Position numbers and translations under genes: made by a program | Shown: in pieces, positions 22,315 to 34,992 of the stretch | Layout of the letters: each line of letters opens with the position of its first letter | How positions within the stretch are numbered: position 1 is the first letter of the stretch | NCBI GenBank assembly: GCA_013423325.1 | Contig: BLJB01000043.1 | Location: forward strand, 1-64,000 | Length of the DNA: 64,000 bases | DNA from: Usnea hakonensis | Taxonomy: Eukaryota; Ascomycota; Lecanoromycetes; Lecanorales; Parmeliaceae | Direction: 5' to 3' | Notes under the pieces: model-generated | The model's input: only the letters and a program-made list of their open reading frames with translations | What the model was told of the DNA's origin: nothing | Databases searched by the model: none

Positions 22315-24249
22315 TCAAAGCCCGAAGCCCTGCGGTGGGTTAGTCATTCCACTCTCAGATGAGTTGTCTCCCTCAACGGTCTGCCTCCAATACTCAGGTA
22401 GGCAAACGCAGACGAGCTAATATTGTGTCAGCTACGGTCCCAAATAACGTGGTTGGGCACTCCTTACGGGGAACGCCTTCAGCTCTCCACTTGGCGGTGG
22501 CGAATCGCCCCTTCCTGATCCATTTGATACACCGCTATCTCTTTGGCCCGGGTGCTTTCCATCATAGTCCTCCGCTCGCCCCGAAATCCGGACACCTGTC
22601 GCCCAGCCATCATCCCAGATACCCACTACTCTGAGCATATCACCTCTCTCAAGCTCAAATTCATCTGCAGCGCGAGGTGAGTAAGCCCAAAGCGTAGAGA
22701 CTTTGTCGTTGGGCTGGATGTTGTCTTCCGAATAGTAATCCTTGAAGAAAGGTAGTTGCTCTGATTGTCCGCTGGCAACGCCCTCTGGAGATGAGAGCTG
22801 CCCCTCGGTGTTCGGAGAACTTGGATCTTCCCTCGGCCCAAGGACCGATTGACTTGACAGAGAACCGTTCCTTCTTCCTGTAGTTGGCGGACCGTTTCCC
22901 CTTCTAGAGTCTGGAGCTTCACCGTAGGCTTCGGCATCTGATGTATCTCCAAAGCGCCTGTTACTGCCTTCCCCAATACCAACAAGCGCTGGATGTGCAT
23001 ACAATGGCGAGTCGCTCGTATTTCCTTCTAATGCAGACATCCTGGCAACGCGTCCTCCGGGTTGTGGTCTATAGTCTTGTGGTAGAGCTTGACTTGCAGG
23101 CTGTGGCGCATATACCATGGATGACCCGTTCTTCTGCTGTGGTGTCGGTTGGTTGAAGACAGTGGTTTGACTTCCTCTTCGGCGCCGGCGGAAGACTATG
23201 CAACATAAAAGCAGCAAACCCGCTAATAAAGCTGCACCAACAACGGAGCCAATGACAATCCCAGCAATGGCACCTTTCGAGAGACCTGAGCTGTGATGGC
23301 TACTGCTGCTTGCGACACCACTGCTAGCAGGCGCTGTTGGAGTACTGCTTGACGCTGACGTTGACGTTGATGACGGGAAAAGTGGAGGTATGGAGGTAAA
23401 CGTTGGTAGCGTTACACCTGGACATCTGCTATTCACGTTGGATTCTTCACAGCAAGTATCTGTGGCATTCGGAGAGCTGGTCGCACAGTAGCCGCAAAGG
23501 CCTTGCAGATTGGTCGAAAAGCCACAATCGTTTGGCTCGTTCTGTTCTCCGGTTATACAGGTCCCACTCAAAGAATTGCTGGGTAGAGCACAGTTTGTGA
23601 AATCTGCCCGTATCTGGTCCAGGTAGCCGGATCGAGGGCTAGCGCACAACTGACTGTTGACTGCAATCTCCTCTTCATTTGTTGCTTGTTGAGCCTGTGA
23701 TGCATGAGCAATGGCCTTTATGTAGATGTATGATCACTAACGCAAGATTCTGCACAGAGAGGGGCGGAGTCGGTGCTTGAGAGTGCACACGGCTTTATCG
23801 AGTTCTGCACTATCGCATTACATATTACACTAGTTGTATATCGTGCGTAGAGGTTGGTTGTATTCGCCAAGTTGATATTTCCACAGCCGAGCAACTGCTG
23901 GTATCTGATTGGCGGATCAGCTCATGCTCCAAGTCTCTGCTCAAAGGATCCTGACGTACTTCTGTTGAACATAGCTGGAATTAATGTACTGGGACAATTG
24001 GGTATCGAATTGTTGTGTGGTCGAAACGAATGCAAGAAAAGGACTATGAAAGATTAGCTATTTCAAAGAGACAGCATAGCATTGGGATTCTTACTACAGC
24101 GAAGAAAGGGTTGAGTCTGTGGAAAAAGACGACGAATTGAAAGCCGGGCATTGCGTGGAGCCCTTCAGTGGGATGCAGCTCTGGGCTGCTGCGGGGAGAA
24201 CCAAGGATATCAAGGCCGCGAGGAGAGCTGTCGAAGCGAATGGCGCCAT
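22315..24249 (-). CDS. Single-pass membrane protein with SH3 domain
   Basis: Five minus-strand exons (24249-24095, 24043-23960, 23904-23742, 23694-22468, 22416-22315) give 576 residues. The signal peptide is APFASTALLAALISLVLPAAA. A cysteine-rich outer domain follows (about 25-215, with LLGCGNINLANTTNLYARY and the repeated CxxC-type spacing). After a Ser/Thr stalk there is one membrane span near 297-322 (GIVIGSVVGAALLAGLLLLC) and a basic stop signal (FRRRRRG). The tail is disordered and ends in an SH3 domain, about 475-555: ALYDY-equivalent TLWAYSPRAADEFELERGDM, then DDGWATG. The last exon supplies LVCVCLPEYWRQT, the end of the SH3. The layout resembles yeast Fus1 and fungal surface sensors linking the wall to actin or polarity proteins. 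The exact partner is unknown. An upstream in-frame ATG at 24279 would hide the signal peptide, so 24249 is preferred. Confidence 0.85.
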
Positions 24250-24688
24250 CTCCTCGGCCTTGACGGTCTCACCGCGCAAGATGAAGTCAAAGGAAGGCTG
24301 TCAGAGCGCGCGGTGGGTGCTCGGAGTGAAGCTCCAAGCATCCCCGTAGAAGGAGCAACAACGCACCTGGCTCCTAGGGAGCTAGCCACCTAAATGAGCT
24401 AGGGTAAAAAGGTAAGGTCCTTAAAATTAATTCGGTAGACTAATCTTAGAGCTGCATGATGCCGGAAGCTTATCCGAATCCCTGCCACACGAGCCCATAC
24501 AACATACTCCCAATTGAACCTGGTGCCTCTATCAAAATATCAAAATCCGTATTGCAATTCTGATATACTCATTTCCTCAAAATAAGATTAATTGTATCGT
24601 AGTCCCACATATTCAATTGTGAGTCACCTTCATTCGTAGAACATATATTCCAAATACTCATCTTGATAGCTTCCGTGTCACAGCAATA
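24250..24688. promoter_or_regulatory. Divergent promoter region, SH3 gene and ProRS
   Basis: The 439 nt between two genes transcribed away from each other must contain both promoters. No individual element could be assigned with confidence. Confidence 0.45.
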
Positions 24689-27005
24689 ATGGATACCGAA
24701 ATTGCAGACAAAACTGCCGCCATAAATATGGGCGAAGTTGAAGAGCCAAGTAAGAACGCGTTGAAAAAGGCTAACAAACAGAAGAAACTGGCAGAAGAAA
24801 AAGCAAACAAGTCGGCTACCAACACCACCAAAGAGACTGCCCGAAGCGAGGCCAAGAAAGCAGTCACCAAAGCTCCCAAGAAAAAGATCGAAGGGGCCGC
24901 TCTGATCGGGTAGGCTCTTCCTCCAGTTTAAAAATGCATGTACTAATCGACCTTGTCAAGCATTGACATAGCCAAGGAAGATGATTTTGCAGGCTGGTGA
25001 GAACTCCCCATCCAGTATCATCTTTCGCCGACTGAACATCCAAGGTATCAACAAGCCCTCACAAAGGTGCGCATGATCCTCGCGATTTCCTTGTGGTTCA
25101 GTCTCGATATACATCACCAAAAATTCTCAGGAACCAGAAGCATGTTTCTACCCTTGAGACAAGACTGTGTACTTGACCATTGACCATGAAGGGAGTAATA
25201 TTGACCCCGCATGTGTTCAGGGCGATTTCCTGGATTACTACGATGTCTCCGGCTGTTATATCCTCAAGGTTTGCGGCATCCGATTTCAGCACATGTGTTT
25301 GTACTGACTGCTTCAAGCCTGCATCTTGGTTTATCTGGGAGCAGATACGCGACTGGTTTGATTTTAGAATCAAAAAAAGCGGAGTCAGAAACTGCGCATT
25401 CCCCTTATTCGTATCCGAAGACGTTCTTCAAAAAGAAAAGGCCCATATTGAGGGGTTTGCGGCGGAGGTTGCATGGGTGACACATGCGTAGGTCCCAAAA
25501 TATCGTAATGACCAGCCCTATCTTGCTGATTTGTTGATAGTGGATCAGCAAAGCTTGACAAAAAGATTGCCATACGTCCGACGTCAGAGACCGTCATGTA
25601 TCCATACTACGCGAAATGGATACGGAGCCACCGAGACCTTCCTCTCCGGCTAAACCAATGGAATTCAGTTGTCCGCTGTTAGTGTATCTCAAAAAAGTGT
25701 TCTCAAAGTGAATGCACTGCTGATTCACAATTCTTCTCAGGGGAATTCAAGAATCCAACGCCATTCCTGAGGACAAGGGAGTTTCACTGGCAAGAAGGCC
25801 ACACAGCTTACTTGAAGCAAGAAGACGCGGCTAAAGAAGTTCTCGAGATTATGGAATATTACGCCGGAGTCTATGAGGAGCTACTTGCGGTTCCAGTGAT
25901 TCGAGGTCGAAAGACTGACAAGGAGAAATTTGCCGGTAGATCCAACTTCACCGTCTCCCCAATTTAGATAATGATTGCTAAAGGCGCGACTAGGGGGAGA
26001 CTATACCACTACAGTGGAAGGCTACATTGCTGCGACCGGACGAGGGATCCAAGGAGGTACAAGTCACCACCTTGGGCAAAACTTCAGCAAGATGTTTGGC
26101 ATCTCGGTCGAGGATCCCTCTGCCAAAGAAGGCGAGAAGAAACCCGCACTCAACGTCTTCCAGAACTCATGGGGTCTAAGCACAAGAACGATTGGCGTCA
26201 TGGTCATGACTCACGGCGACAACCGTGGCCTCGTCGTCCCCCCCCGCGTCTCGGAAATCCAAGTCGTCATTGTCCCCGTCGGCATCACAAAAACGTCCAC
26301 GGAGGAAGAAAAAGTCTCTCTGCACAAGCAAGTCGAAGCGCTGGAAGAGATCCTCAAAGCCGAAGACATCCGCGTAGAAGCAGACATGCGCGAAGGCCCC
26401 TCCCCAGGCTGGAAATTCAACGACTGGGAAATGCGCGGCGTGCCCCTGCGCCTCGAATTCGGTCCCAAAGACATAGCCGCCCACTGCGTCACCACGTCCC
26501 GCCGCGACGTCGAAGGCAGTGCCGGCAAGGGAACCATTCAGATCACGGAGCTTGCGGCGGGCGTCAAGGCGCTCTTGGAGACCATTCAAAAAGATCTGTA
26601 CGGCAGGGCGGAGAAGGTGTATAAGGAACATACGAAGACGGTTACGGCCTGGGATGATTTCGTGCCGGCGCTGAACGAGAAGAATGTTTGCCTTATCCCG
26701 CATTGTTTGACGGAGAAGTGCGAGGATGAGATTAAGGAGATGAGCGCGAGGACGGATGGCGATGAGGTGGTTGATGAGAGGGCGCCTGCTATGGGGGTAT
26801 GTACAATCTTCCCAGGCGGGGATACTTTATCCCTGCCTCGTGTCTCTTCAAAGGATGTTGCTGACATGGTCAATCCTTGTAGGCGAAATCGCTGTGTATT
26901 CCTTTCGAGCAGCCAGAGGGGATCGTCAAGGGGGAGACGAAGTGCACGAACCCCAATTGCCAGAATATGGCGGAAAGTTTCTGTCTGTTTGGACGAAGCT
27001 ATTGA
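24689..27005 (+). CDS. Prolyl-tRNA synthetase, cytosolic type
   Basis: Nine exons (24689-24909, 24961-24996, 25045-25066, 25221-25268, 25318-25487, 25541-25677, 25741-25935, 25994-26796, 26883-27005) give 584 residues, with every junction in phase. A Lys-rich N-terminal tail (about 1-70) precedes the class II catalytic core. Visible are WYQQALTKGDFLDYYDVSGCY, the motif 2 stretch RPTSETVMYPYYAKWI, WEFKNPTPFLRTREFHWQEG and the motif 3 stretch NSWGLSTRTIGVMVMTHGDN. The anticodon-binding and eukaryote-type C-terminal domain ends in GRSY with a Cys cluster (CTNPNCQNMAESFC) that binds zinc in relatives. It charges tRNA-Pro in the cytosol. The clustering of tiny exons at the 5' end (22, 36 and 48 nt) is notable. 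No separate editing domain is present at the N-terminus. Confidence 0.93.
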
Positions 27006-27224
27006 ATGATTGCTGCTGCAAAGCTTGCTGGTCTTCCCTTGGCCGCGTGTACTTTTAGCTCGTGTTTTCGTGTGGTCAGAAATTGTACTCCGTAGCGACG
27101 ACAGGAAAATCTCAAAGCATCGTTCACATTGAAACAGCTCTCGGACAACGGTAGGACATTTCTTTATTTTTTCCAAGGATCAACCCTTGTTATTCACAGC
27201 TAGGTATCTACACCCCACACAACT

Positions 27225-29169
27225 TCAATGACCATGCCCATCATCCCCACCCCCTCTCTGCTCCGGATCCAGCTTAATAAGCGTATCTATCCTCATAATC
27301 GCAATACACGCCTCCACCGCACTCTTCAACTGCCTCACCTTACTCATACTCGGTTCCAACACGCCCCCCTTGATCTGATCAACCACCTTCCCCCTCGTCA
27401 AGTCAAGTCCATAATTCTTATAATTCTTGCGCTTCGCCATCGCTTTCTCCTCCGGGGTCGGAGATTTTGCGCTTTTGGAAGGGGAAGAAGGTGGGGCGGG
27501 CGTATCCTGTATTCGTTGGGAGGTGGCGTGGAAAGAGCGGAGTTGGGCGACAAGGTCGGAGGAGTCTTTGGCGGCGTTGACGGCGAGGGTGCGGGGGACG
27601 ATGAGGAGGGATTGGGCGAACTCGCCAATGGCGAGTTGTTCCCTTGAGCCGACGGTGACGGCGAATTCTTCGAGGTAGATGTGTAGGGCTGTTTCGACGG
27701 CGCCGCCGCCGGGGACGATGCTGCCGCTTTCCAGGGTGCGTTTGACGGCTGAGAGGGAGTCGTGAACGGAGCGTTCCATCTCGTCCAGTTGATAGTCGTT
27801 TGAGCCGCGCAGGATGATGGAGGCCGATGTGTGCACTTTTGTACCCTTGACGAGAATGCACTCGTCGTCTGAGATGAGCTCTTGTACCACCTCTTCTGCG
27901 TGACCTAGAGAGGCGGCTTCAAATTTCTCGTCGCCGTTAAGGTCCGAGAGGGAGGAGACGAGCGTGGCTCCTGTGGCTTTTGCTATTCTCCGCAAATCCT
28001 CTTTCTTGCATCGCCGCACAGCCATTGCACCTTTCTCGATGAATTGCTTGAGAACTAGGTCGTCGATACCTTTTGTGGTGAGGACGACATTGGCGCCGGC
28101 TTTAAGAATCATCTCAACACGTTCCAAGACCATGCCGGCTTCTCGTTTGCGGATCTGTTCCAGCTGTTGAGGGTCATCAATTGTGATCTGGACGCCAAGC
28201 TTCATGCGCTCTTTCTGTAGATTCATGTCCAGGCAGGCGATCTTGGCCTCTGGTATTCGGGTCTTCATGGCTTGCGAGGCGACTGTGCAGTTTAGAGCAT
28301 ACCCTTTGACGAGTACTGACTCTGTGGAGCTCTTTCCGTGAGCTTTGAGGACGTTAACGGCTTTTACGGGATATTTAATTTCGTTGCGATTGTTGGTTGA
28401 TTTAACGGATTGCATAGCGTCTACCACCATGTTTGAAAAGAATTCTGAATCTGAGCCGATGATCTTGCTTGACATCGAAGTCTTTGCTATGTTGATGAGG
28501 GATTCCCTGCCTAGGTTTTCGACCTTGGTGCTTATGTTCTCGTTCATGTATTTTACCGCTTCACGAAGTGCTAATCGGTAGCCTGTTATGATCGTGGTTG
28601 GATGTATTCGGTTCTTCATGAGTTCATTTGCTCGCCGTAGGAGCTCTGCAGCTATCAAGACTACTGATGTCGTCCCGTCGCCAACCTGAAGATGATGAGC
28701 GAAAAACGGATGCTGTAAGCTTCGAAGGACAAACCTCTTTGTCCTGCTGTTGTGCCAGATCCACCAGTATCTTCCCGGCAGGGTGCTCGATATCGAGGAG
28801 GCTCAAGATAGTTGCACCGTCATTGGTCACTGTAACATCCTGGGATCCCTCAGCGCTGGGTGTCCTCGAAAGGCTGTCTCAAGACCTACCCCGATATCGT
28901 CCACCATCATCTTGTCCAGTCCTGACGGGCCAAACGAACTCTTTACTACATTGGCGACAGCTTGTGTGGCAAGTACTACAGAGACATTAGAATTCATTGG
29001 CCAATATTTGGGCTTTCACATACCATTTTGATCCCGAATGTCTGCACCACTGATTTTTGTACCACCAAGGACTGTTGACTCTCCGTCAGTCGCTGTATAT
29101 CTCCTGCGAGCTGAAACCTGGCTCACATAATGTACCCGCATTCCTAGGTTGTTCGAACATGCCTGCCAT
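27225..29169 (-). CDS. CCT1: T-complex protein 1 subunit alpha (chaperonin CCT1)
   Basis: Five minus-strand exons (29169-29127, 29071-29024, 28975-28890, 28839-28735, 28685-27225) give 580 residues. The joined N-terminus reads AGTLFLGGTKISGADIRDQN, then SSFGPSGLDKMMVDDIGDVT with VTNDGATIL and the ATPase motif GDGTTSVV. The apical domain and the nucleotide motif VPGGGAVE are intact. CCT is the eight-membered ring chaperone that folds actin, tubulin and WD proteins with ATP. A Ser/Pro-rich insertion (PAPPSSPSKSAKSPTPEEK, about residue 485-510) sits in the lower equatorial domain and makes the protein slightly longer than usual. Similar inserts occur in other filamentous fungi, as far as I recall. 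Confidence 0.95.
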
Positions 29170-29521
29170 CTTGAAATCCTTTACTTAAACGGTTTACTTA
29201 AACGGAAAGCATCCTCGTGGTAATACTTTTTTGATAAGGCTGGAAGCGCGACGCGCCATTAGCGTCAACGGTCTTCGGTCACGCCAACTTAATCAGTCCT
29301 GCCCGAATGACATACCAAGGTACCTTAAGTAGTCTTGGGTTTCATGCAGTCTAAGTCTTGATGAAATACTTTCTTCTCTACTTGTGGGGTCACAGTACCT
29401 CACATTGTCGCTACTCGAGATATACATTCCCTGTGTTGAAATACCGCAAACGTGGGGTCATGATGCCGAAGGATGCTCCTGACTTTTGTCTTCAAAGGTG
29501 ACAGTGCATGAAACCTCGGAG
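29170..29521. promoter_or_regulatory. Divergent promoter region, CCT1 and VPS15
   Basis: 352 nt between two head-to-head genes. It includes an AAGGTACCTT palindrome at about 29319-29330. Transcription start sites cannot be placed from sequence alone. Confidence 0.5.
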
Positions 29522-32500
29522 ATGGGACAAACATTCTCGTTGGCAACCTTATCAGCGGGTTCTGCGGGCATAGATGTGCCAGAGCTGGCCGATCTTTCCT
29601 ATGAAAAATCGTTGGGAACGGCGCGGTTCATGAAGAGCATTCGAGCCAGGCATCAACATGGTTTGGTAGTCGTCAAGCTGGTGATGAAACCGTTCCCCCA
29701 GCTGGATCTCGGCCAGTACGTGAGAGCTATTCGGTGTGAGCAGGTGCCTCGTCCGTCATCTGGAAAAAGGAATCTTTTGCTGATATGGGTATGCAGCAGA
29801 ACGTGAAGCCTTGAACGATGTTCCAAATGCGCTAGGCTATCAGCGTGTTTTCGAGACAAGTACGAATGGATATCTGGTCCGACAATATTTCTATAGCTCC
29901 TTGTACGACCGCATGAGGTGAGTCACATCTCTCCGCTCGCAGATCAAGTCCTAACATCAGCAGTACACGACCATTCCTGGAGGACATTGAGAAGAAATGG
30001 CTTGCCTACCAGCTCCTTTGTGCCTTGAGAGACTGCCATGCTCGCGAGGTATACCATGGGGATATCAAGACCGAGAATGTACTGGTCACTTCGTGGAACT
30101 GGCTATACCTAACGGACTTCTCTTCGTCGTTCAAGAAGACATACCTCCCGGAGGATAACCCTGCGGACTTCTCTTATTACTTTGACACATCAGGGAGGAG
30201 GACGTGCTATCTTGCTCCAGAACGCTTTCTTGGGGCCGATGATAATGATGATGGTAGGGGTGTCACATGGGCGATGGATGTCTTCAGTGTCGGATGCGTA
30301 ATCGCGGAGCTATTTCTTGAAGCTCCTATTTTTTCTTTAAGTCAACTCTACAAATACAGGAAAGGGGAGTACGATCCGAAAATTGGTTATCTCGGCAAAA
30401 TCCAGGACCACGAAGTGCGTGAGCTGGTCAGCCATATGATACAACTGGAGCCTGAGTCGAGGTTCTCCGCCGAGGAATATCTTAAATTCTGGCGGCGCAA
30501 AGCTTTTCCTGAGTACTTCTATAGCTTTCTTCATCAATACATGGGACTAGTCACGGATCCCTCATCAGGCCGTGCGCCAGTTCTACCAGAGACCGCAAAT
30601 TTTGGTGAAGCCGATGAGAGAATCGACAGAGTATACTACGACTTTGATAAGATCTCTTATTTTCTCGGGTACGAAAACGACAAAGCTCATGAAAATGCAA
30701 AACATGGTTCAGAAGCTTCTGGAGAAGCGCTCATTCCCGTTCAGGTTGATATACCAAATAACAGGCATGAGGCTACAACAGTAGGAAGACGTCCCGTCGA
30801 TGATGGATCTCTCATTTTCCTCACCCTCGTGGTTTCATCATTGAGAAACACCGCCAGATCTACTGCTAGGGTTCGTGCTTGTGATCTTATGCTGGCCTTC
30901 GCCGAGAGGATCACGGACGAGGCGAAACTTGATCGGGTACTCCCCCACGTAGTAACAATGCTAAATGATCGTGCCGATATCGTCAAGGTAGCTGCTATTC
31001 GGACTATGGCTCAACTGGTAAGGAAGATCACCTCCATTGAACGCAGAGCTGACTGTTTCCAGCTGTCGATGGTCACAGTCGTATCACCTGTCAATGCCTA
31101 CGTATTTACCGAGTATGTCCGTCCTCGGCTACAGCAGTTCATAGTAGCTGGCAGCAACAAGGCAAGCCCAATAGTTCGCGCGACTTACGCTTCTTGCCTT
31201 GCAACCTTGGCACACACGTCATCTCGAATCCTAGACATGTTACAGGCCCTTCGCGCAGATGGATCGGTCCCTACAGTAGACCCAGAAGCCGAAGACGGCA
31301 TAGTTACCAATCTGAATTACCAAAACTCATTCGATGTGGCAAGAATGGACTTGTTAGAACATTTTGAAGCACATACGAAGGCTCTACTGACAGACAATGA
31401 TGCATCAGTCAGGCGAGCTTTTCTCGGATCCGTGTCCAGTCTCTGTGTCTTCTTTGGTAGCTCGACAGCGAATGATGTCATCCTCAGCCATCTCAATACT
31501 TATCTCAACGATAAAGACTGGATTCTGAAATGTGCCTTCTTCCAGACCATCGTTGGAGTTGCCACGTTTGTTGGTGGTACAAGTCTCGAGGAGTTTATCC
31601 TGCCTTTAATGATACAAGCTTTGACTGATCCGGAAGAATTTGTCGTTGAGAAAGTGCTCTCCTCGTTTGCGAGTATGGCGGAGCTAGGATTGTTTCAACG
31701 ATCTAGGACCTGGGAGATGGTAGACATAGTAGCACGGTTCATGGTGCATCCCAACATTTGGATACGAGAAGCCGCCGCACACTTCGTCTCATCCTCAACG
31801 CGATATTTGTCCATAGCAGATCTTCATTGCATTGTATCTCCGCTCGTACAGCCATACCTTAAATCATCAATCACCGACTTCTCCGAAGTCAGTATACTCG
31901 ACAACCTCGGGAAACCCTTGCCTCGACCTATCCTTGAGATGGCGGTGAACTGGGCCTTGAAGGTCGAGGGAGGACTCTTTTGGAAGCCTGTCCAGCAGCA
32001 AGGAGGCTTCTCGTTCGGATCGTCCGAACAAAATCTCCCTACGATCTCTTCAAAAGACCCGAGACCCAATACTCTGAGCAAGATTGCAAGAAATAACGAA
32101 GATGAACAGTGGATCAAGAGACTACGAAATATAGGCATGAGTACTGATTACGACTTCAAACTCTTGGCATTAAGGGAATACATCTGGCGTATCGCTCATA
32201 AGCAAGTGAAGACAGGTGCCGACGGTAAATCATACAATCTAAATAGCATCCTATTGCTCAAGGAAATGGATGTTACACCACAGACAATCTTCTTTGAAAC
32301 CAAAAAAAGGAAAACCAAATCACGACGTCGAGCCTCAAACGAGGATCACATCATCAATGGACCCAAGGTCAACTCAGAAGCTGGACCCCATACTATCACG
32401 GACGCTCTGCTCGATGCGTCTGCTACTATCGATGATTCTCAATCTCAGCGTAAGAAATCGTACGCGAACGCCAGGAAGGAAAGATTTAATGGCACATTAC

Positions 32501-34419
32501 GATTGCAAAGCGCACCCGTTGAACAACACAAAAGCTCTTCCAGTGTCAGTTCGCCCTTATCCACTTCGCCTCGCGGACGGCGTCAGTCCCATCCGACCGA
32601 TATAGCAGATAAAAATGACAATGCCCCAAGCGATGGCACGCTTACGCCAACGGACTCTTTCCGTACAGGAGGTGGAGCAGGCAAAAACGGAGGCATCAAG
32701 CACAAGTCTAGTGCTATCAATCTATTGAATCGAAGAGATACCTCCAAGACCGTAGCTGAAACTGGTATGACGTCTGCGAATGCTTTTGGCAAAGTTGACG
32801 GCCCTTTCACGCGGGAGCCTTCTGAGGCATCGTCACATCGTAAATCAAGCCGTAGCGATGTCAAACGAGATACAAAGAATCAATCCCACGCCGGCCATAC
32901 ATACGATGGCAATGATCCCAGTGTCTTGAAACTTCTCGATTCTTTAGCATCAGAGAATTTTCCACATGATATCCATGATTTTGGGCCTTTGATTATGCCA
33001 ATCAGCAGCAAGCGACATTTGATGAAGAAAGCCGATGTTCCAGGATCGGACAAGCCCTGGCGACCGGAGGGTATACTGATTGCAACCTTTGGAGAGCACA
33101 CGGGCCCTATCAATCGAGTCATACCTTCGCCAGATCATTCTTTCTTCATCACGGGGTCCGACGATGGCACAGTCAAGGTTTGGGATACAGTGAGGCTTGA
33201 ACGAAACCTTACTCATCGGTCCAGGCAGACATACACCCATGCAGAGGAAGCGAAAGTAAAGTGCTTGTGTTTTGTTGAAAATACTTACACATTTGTCAGC
33301 GGTGCTACTGACGGTACTATCAACGTCGTCAAGGTGGATCACACGCTCGTGGGTGACGCTTCGAAATACGGCAGGCTTCGCAGAGTACGGGATTATCAAC
33401 TACCCAAGGGCGAGTATGCTGTTTGGCTGGACCATGCCAAGTTGGACATACAGTCGGTCTTGCTGTTGGCCACTAACAACTCACGAGTCGTCGCTCTCGA
33501 TTTGCGAAATATGGCCGTACTTTACTCTTTCCAGAATCCCGTGCACCACGGTACACCGACTTGCTTCTGTGTTGATCATAAACACGGCTGGATGCTGCTT
33601 GGAACTTCTCATGGCGTGCTCGATTTATGGGACCTTCGCTTTCGGCTTCGCCTCAAAGGCTGGGGTCTGGCTGGAGGCACGCCAATACACCGTCTGATCG
33701 TTCACCCTTTCAAGACGCATGGCAGATGTGTCTGCGTAGTTGGTGGTACCGGGCAAACGGATATTACGATCTGGGACATTGAAAAAACTGAATGTCGAGA
33801 AGTGTTCCGCGCTGGAGTCCCCAAGAACAGCGGAAAAGAAAATTTAAAAGCCTATGAGCCCTGGAAAGTCGACGACGAGAAGCCTGAAGGTATGCTTGGT
33901 CGCTTCGCCACCGCTATCGACCCTTCTGGGGGCGTCAACGGCAACCCAGACAAGGGTATCCGGGCTTTAGCCGTTGGTATTGATTCACCGGAACCCAATT
34001 GGGAAGGCAGATACGGCTTCTTTCTCACCGGGGGCGCTGACAGAAAGCTCCGGTTCTGGGATGTTACACGCACAGACGCTTCGATGGTCATCAGTGGTCT
34101 TGACGCAGAAGAAGACCAGCCTAAATTTACGACCTCGCATCCTACCACGACCCTGACTGTTAATACCGAGCGGATACCGCAGGCGATTCCATCGACGCCA
34201 AACGCTGCCGCAGCGAACAAATCAGGCTCGAATCCTGCAGGGGGAAAGAAGACCTCATCGTTAGATGTGAAGCCGCCACGGTCCGCCATCATCAGCAAGC
34301 GCCAACAGCAATTGCTCAGGAGTCATTTGGACACGATATTGGATGTATGTTTGCTAGAAAATCCGGTCGGCATGACGGTCAGTGTGGACCGGATGGGCTG
34401 CATTTATGTATTTCAATGA
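29522..34419 (+). CDS. VPS15: PI3-kinase regulatory subunit VPS15 (pseudokinase-like kinase)
   Basis: Exons 29522-29735, 29797-29917 and 29964-34419 give 1596 residues. The start MGQTFSL carries Gly2 for N-myristoylation, as in known VPS15. The kinase domain (about 25-310) has HGDIKTENVLV and LTDFSSSFKK, so the usual DFG is DFS, normal for this family. HEAT repeats fill about 370-760. A disordered Ser-rich linker (about 790-1040) leads to a C-terminal WD40 propeller from about 1150, with SDDGTVKVWD, GATDGTINVVK and ADRKLRFWD. VPS15 anchors and activates the VPS34 lipid kinase with VPS30 on endosomes and autophagosomes. An in-frame upstream ATG at 29486 would remove the myristoylation start, so 29522 is chosen. 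The intron 1 acceptor at 29796 is preferred because the next AG breaks the frame. Confidence 0.93.
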
Positions 34420-34992
34420 TGCGCTGCGGTGGACTGGAGGTTAGAAGGATAAGTTGTTGATAGAAGATGGGGGCGATAAATGCCAACAGTAGAGTTTTGG
34501 TAATACAAAGGAGCTTGTAAAGCATCGCCTTCTATAACAAACAATTGCAGGCCGCCCATGCCTGTCTCACAAATTGCAAATACTCAATCTTGTCCAAAAG
34601 TATTTCACGTAAATTCAGAGCGATGAATCCTCATATTGACTTACCCTGCGCCATTCTCACATACTACTTAGGGCCAGTGTTCAGAAAGGACGAGCAGCTT
34701 TTCTGACCAGCTTCGTACAAAGTCAGCGCATGATCCTGATGTCAAATATGATCTTGCCTATTACCAAAGTCCCTTCATTGGAAGTCTCTTCTTTCGTACC
34801 TCTTTAAATTGATTTTTGCTGACGATCCAACCCACTTTGATGCCCTCTAGGCCTCCACGATAGACTTAGCCAAGTGATGACCCTCAACCCTCAATTCCTG
34901 CATTGGCGCTTCGGCTGTCAAATACCAATCTCAAGTGTTAGCTTTACAAAGCTGCCTTAAGTACTATTCTCATTGTGGTGATTGAGCACTTT
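34420..34992. other. Intergenic, convergent 3' ends
   Basis: 573 nt between the ends of VPS15 and the RNase III-domain gene. No coding signal. Confidence 0.5.

Noticed and set aside
26176..26703. Open frame of 175 codons opposite prolyl-tRNA synthetase
   Set aside because: Shadow of a conserved coding exon with no domain of its own.
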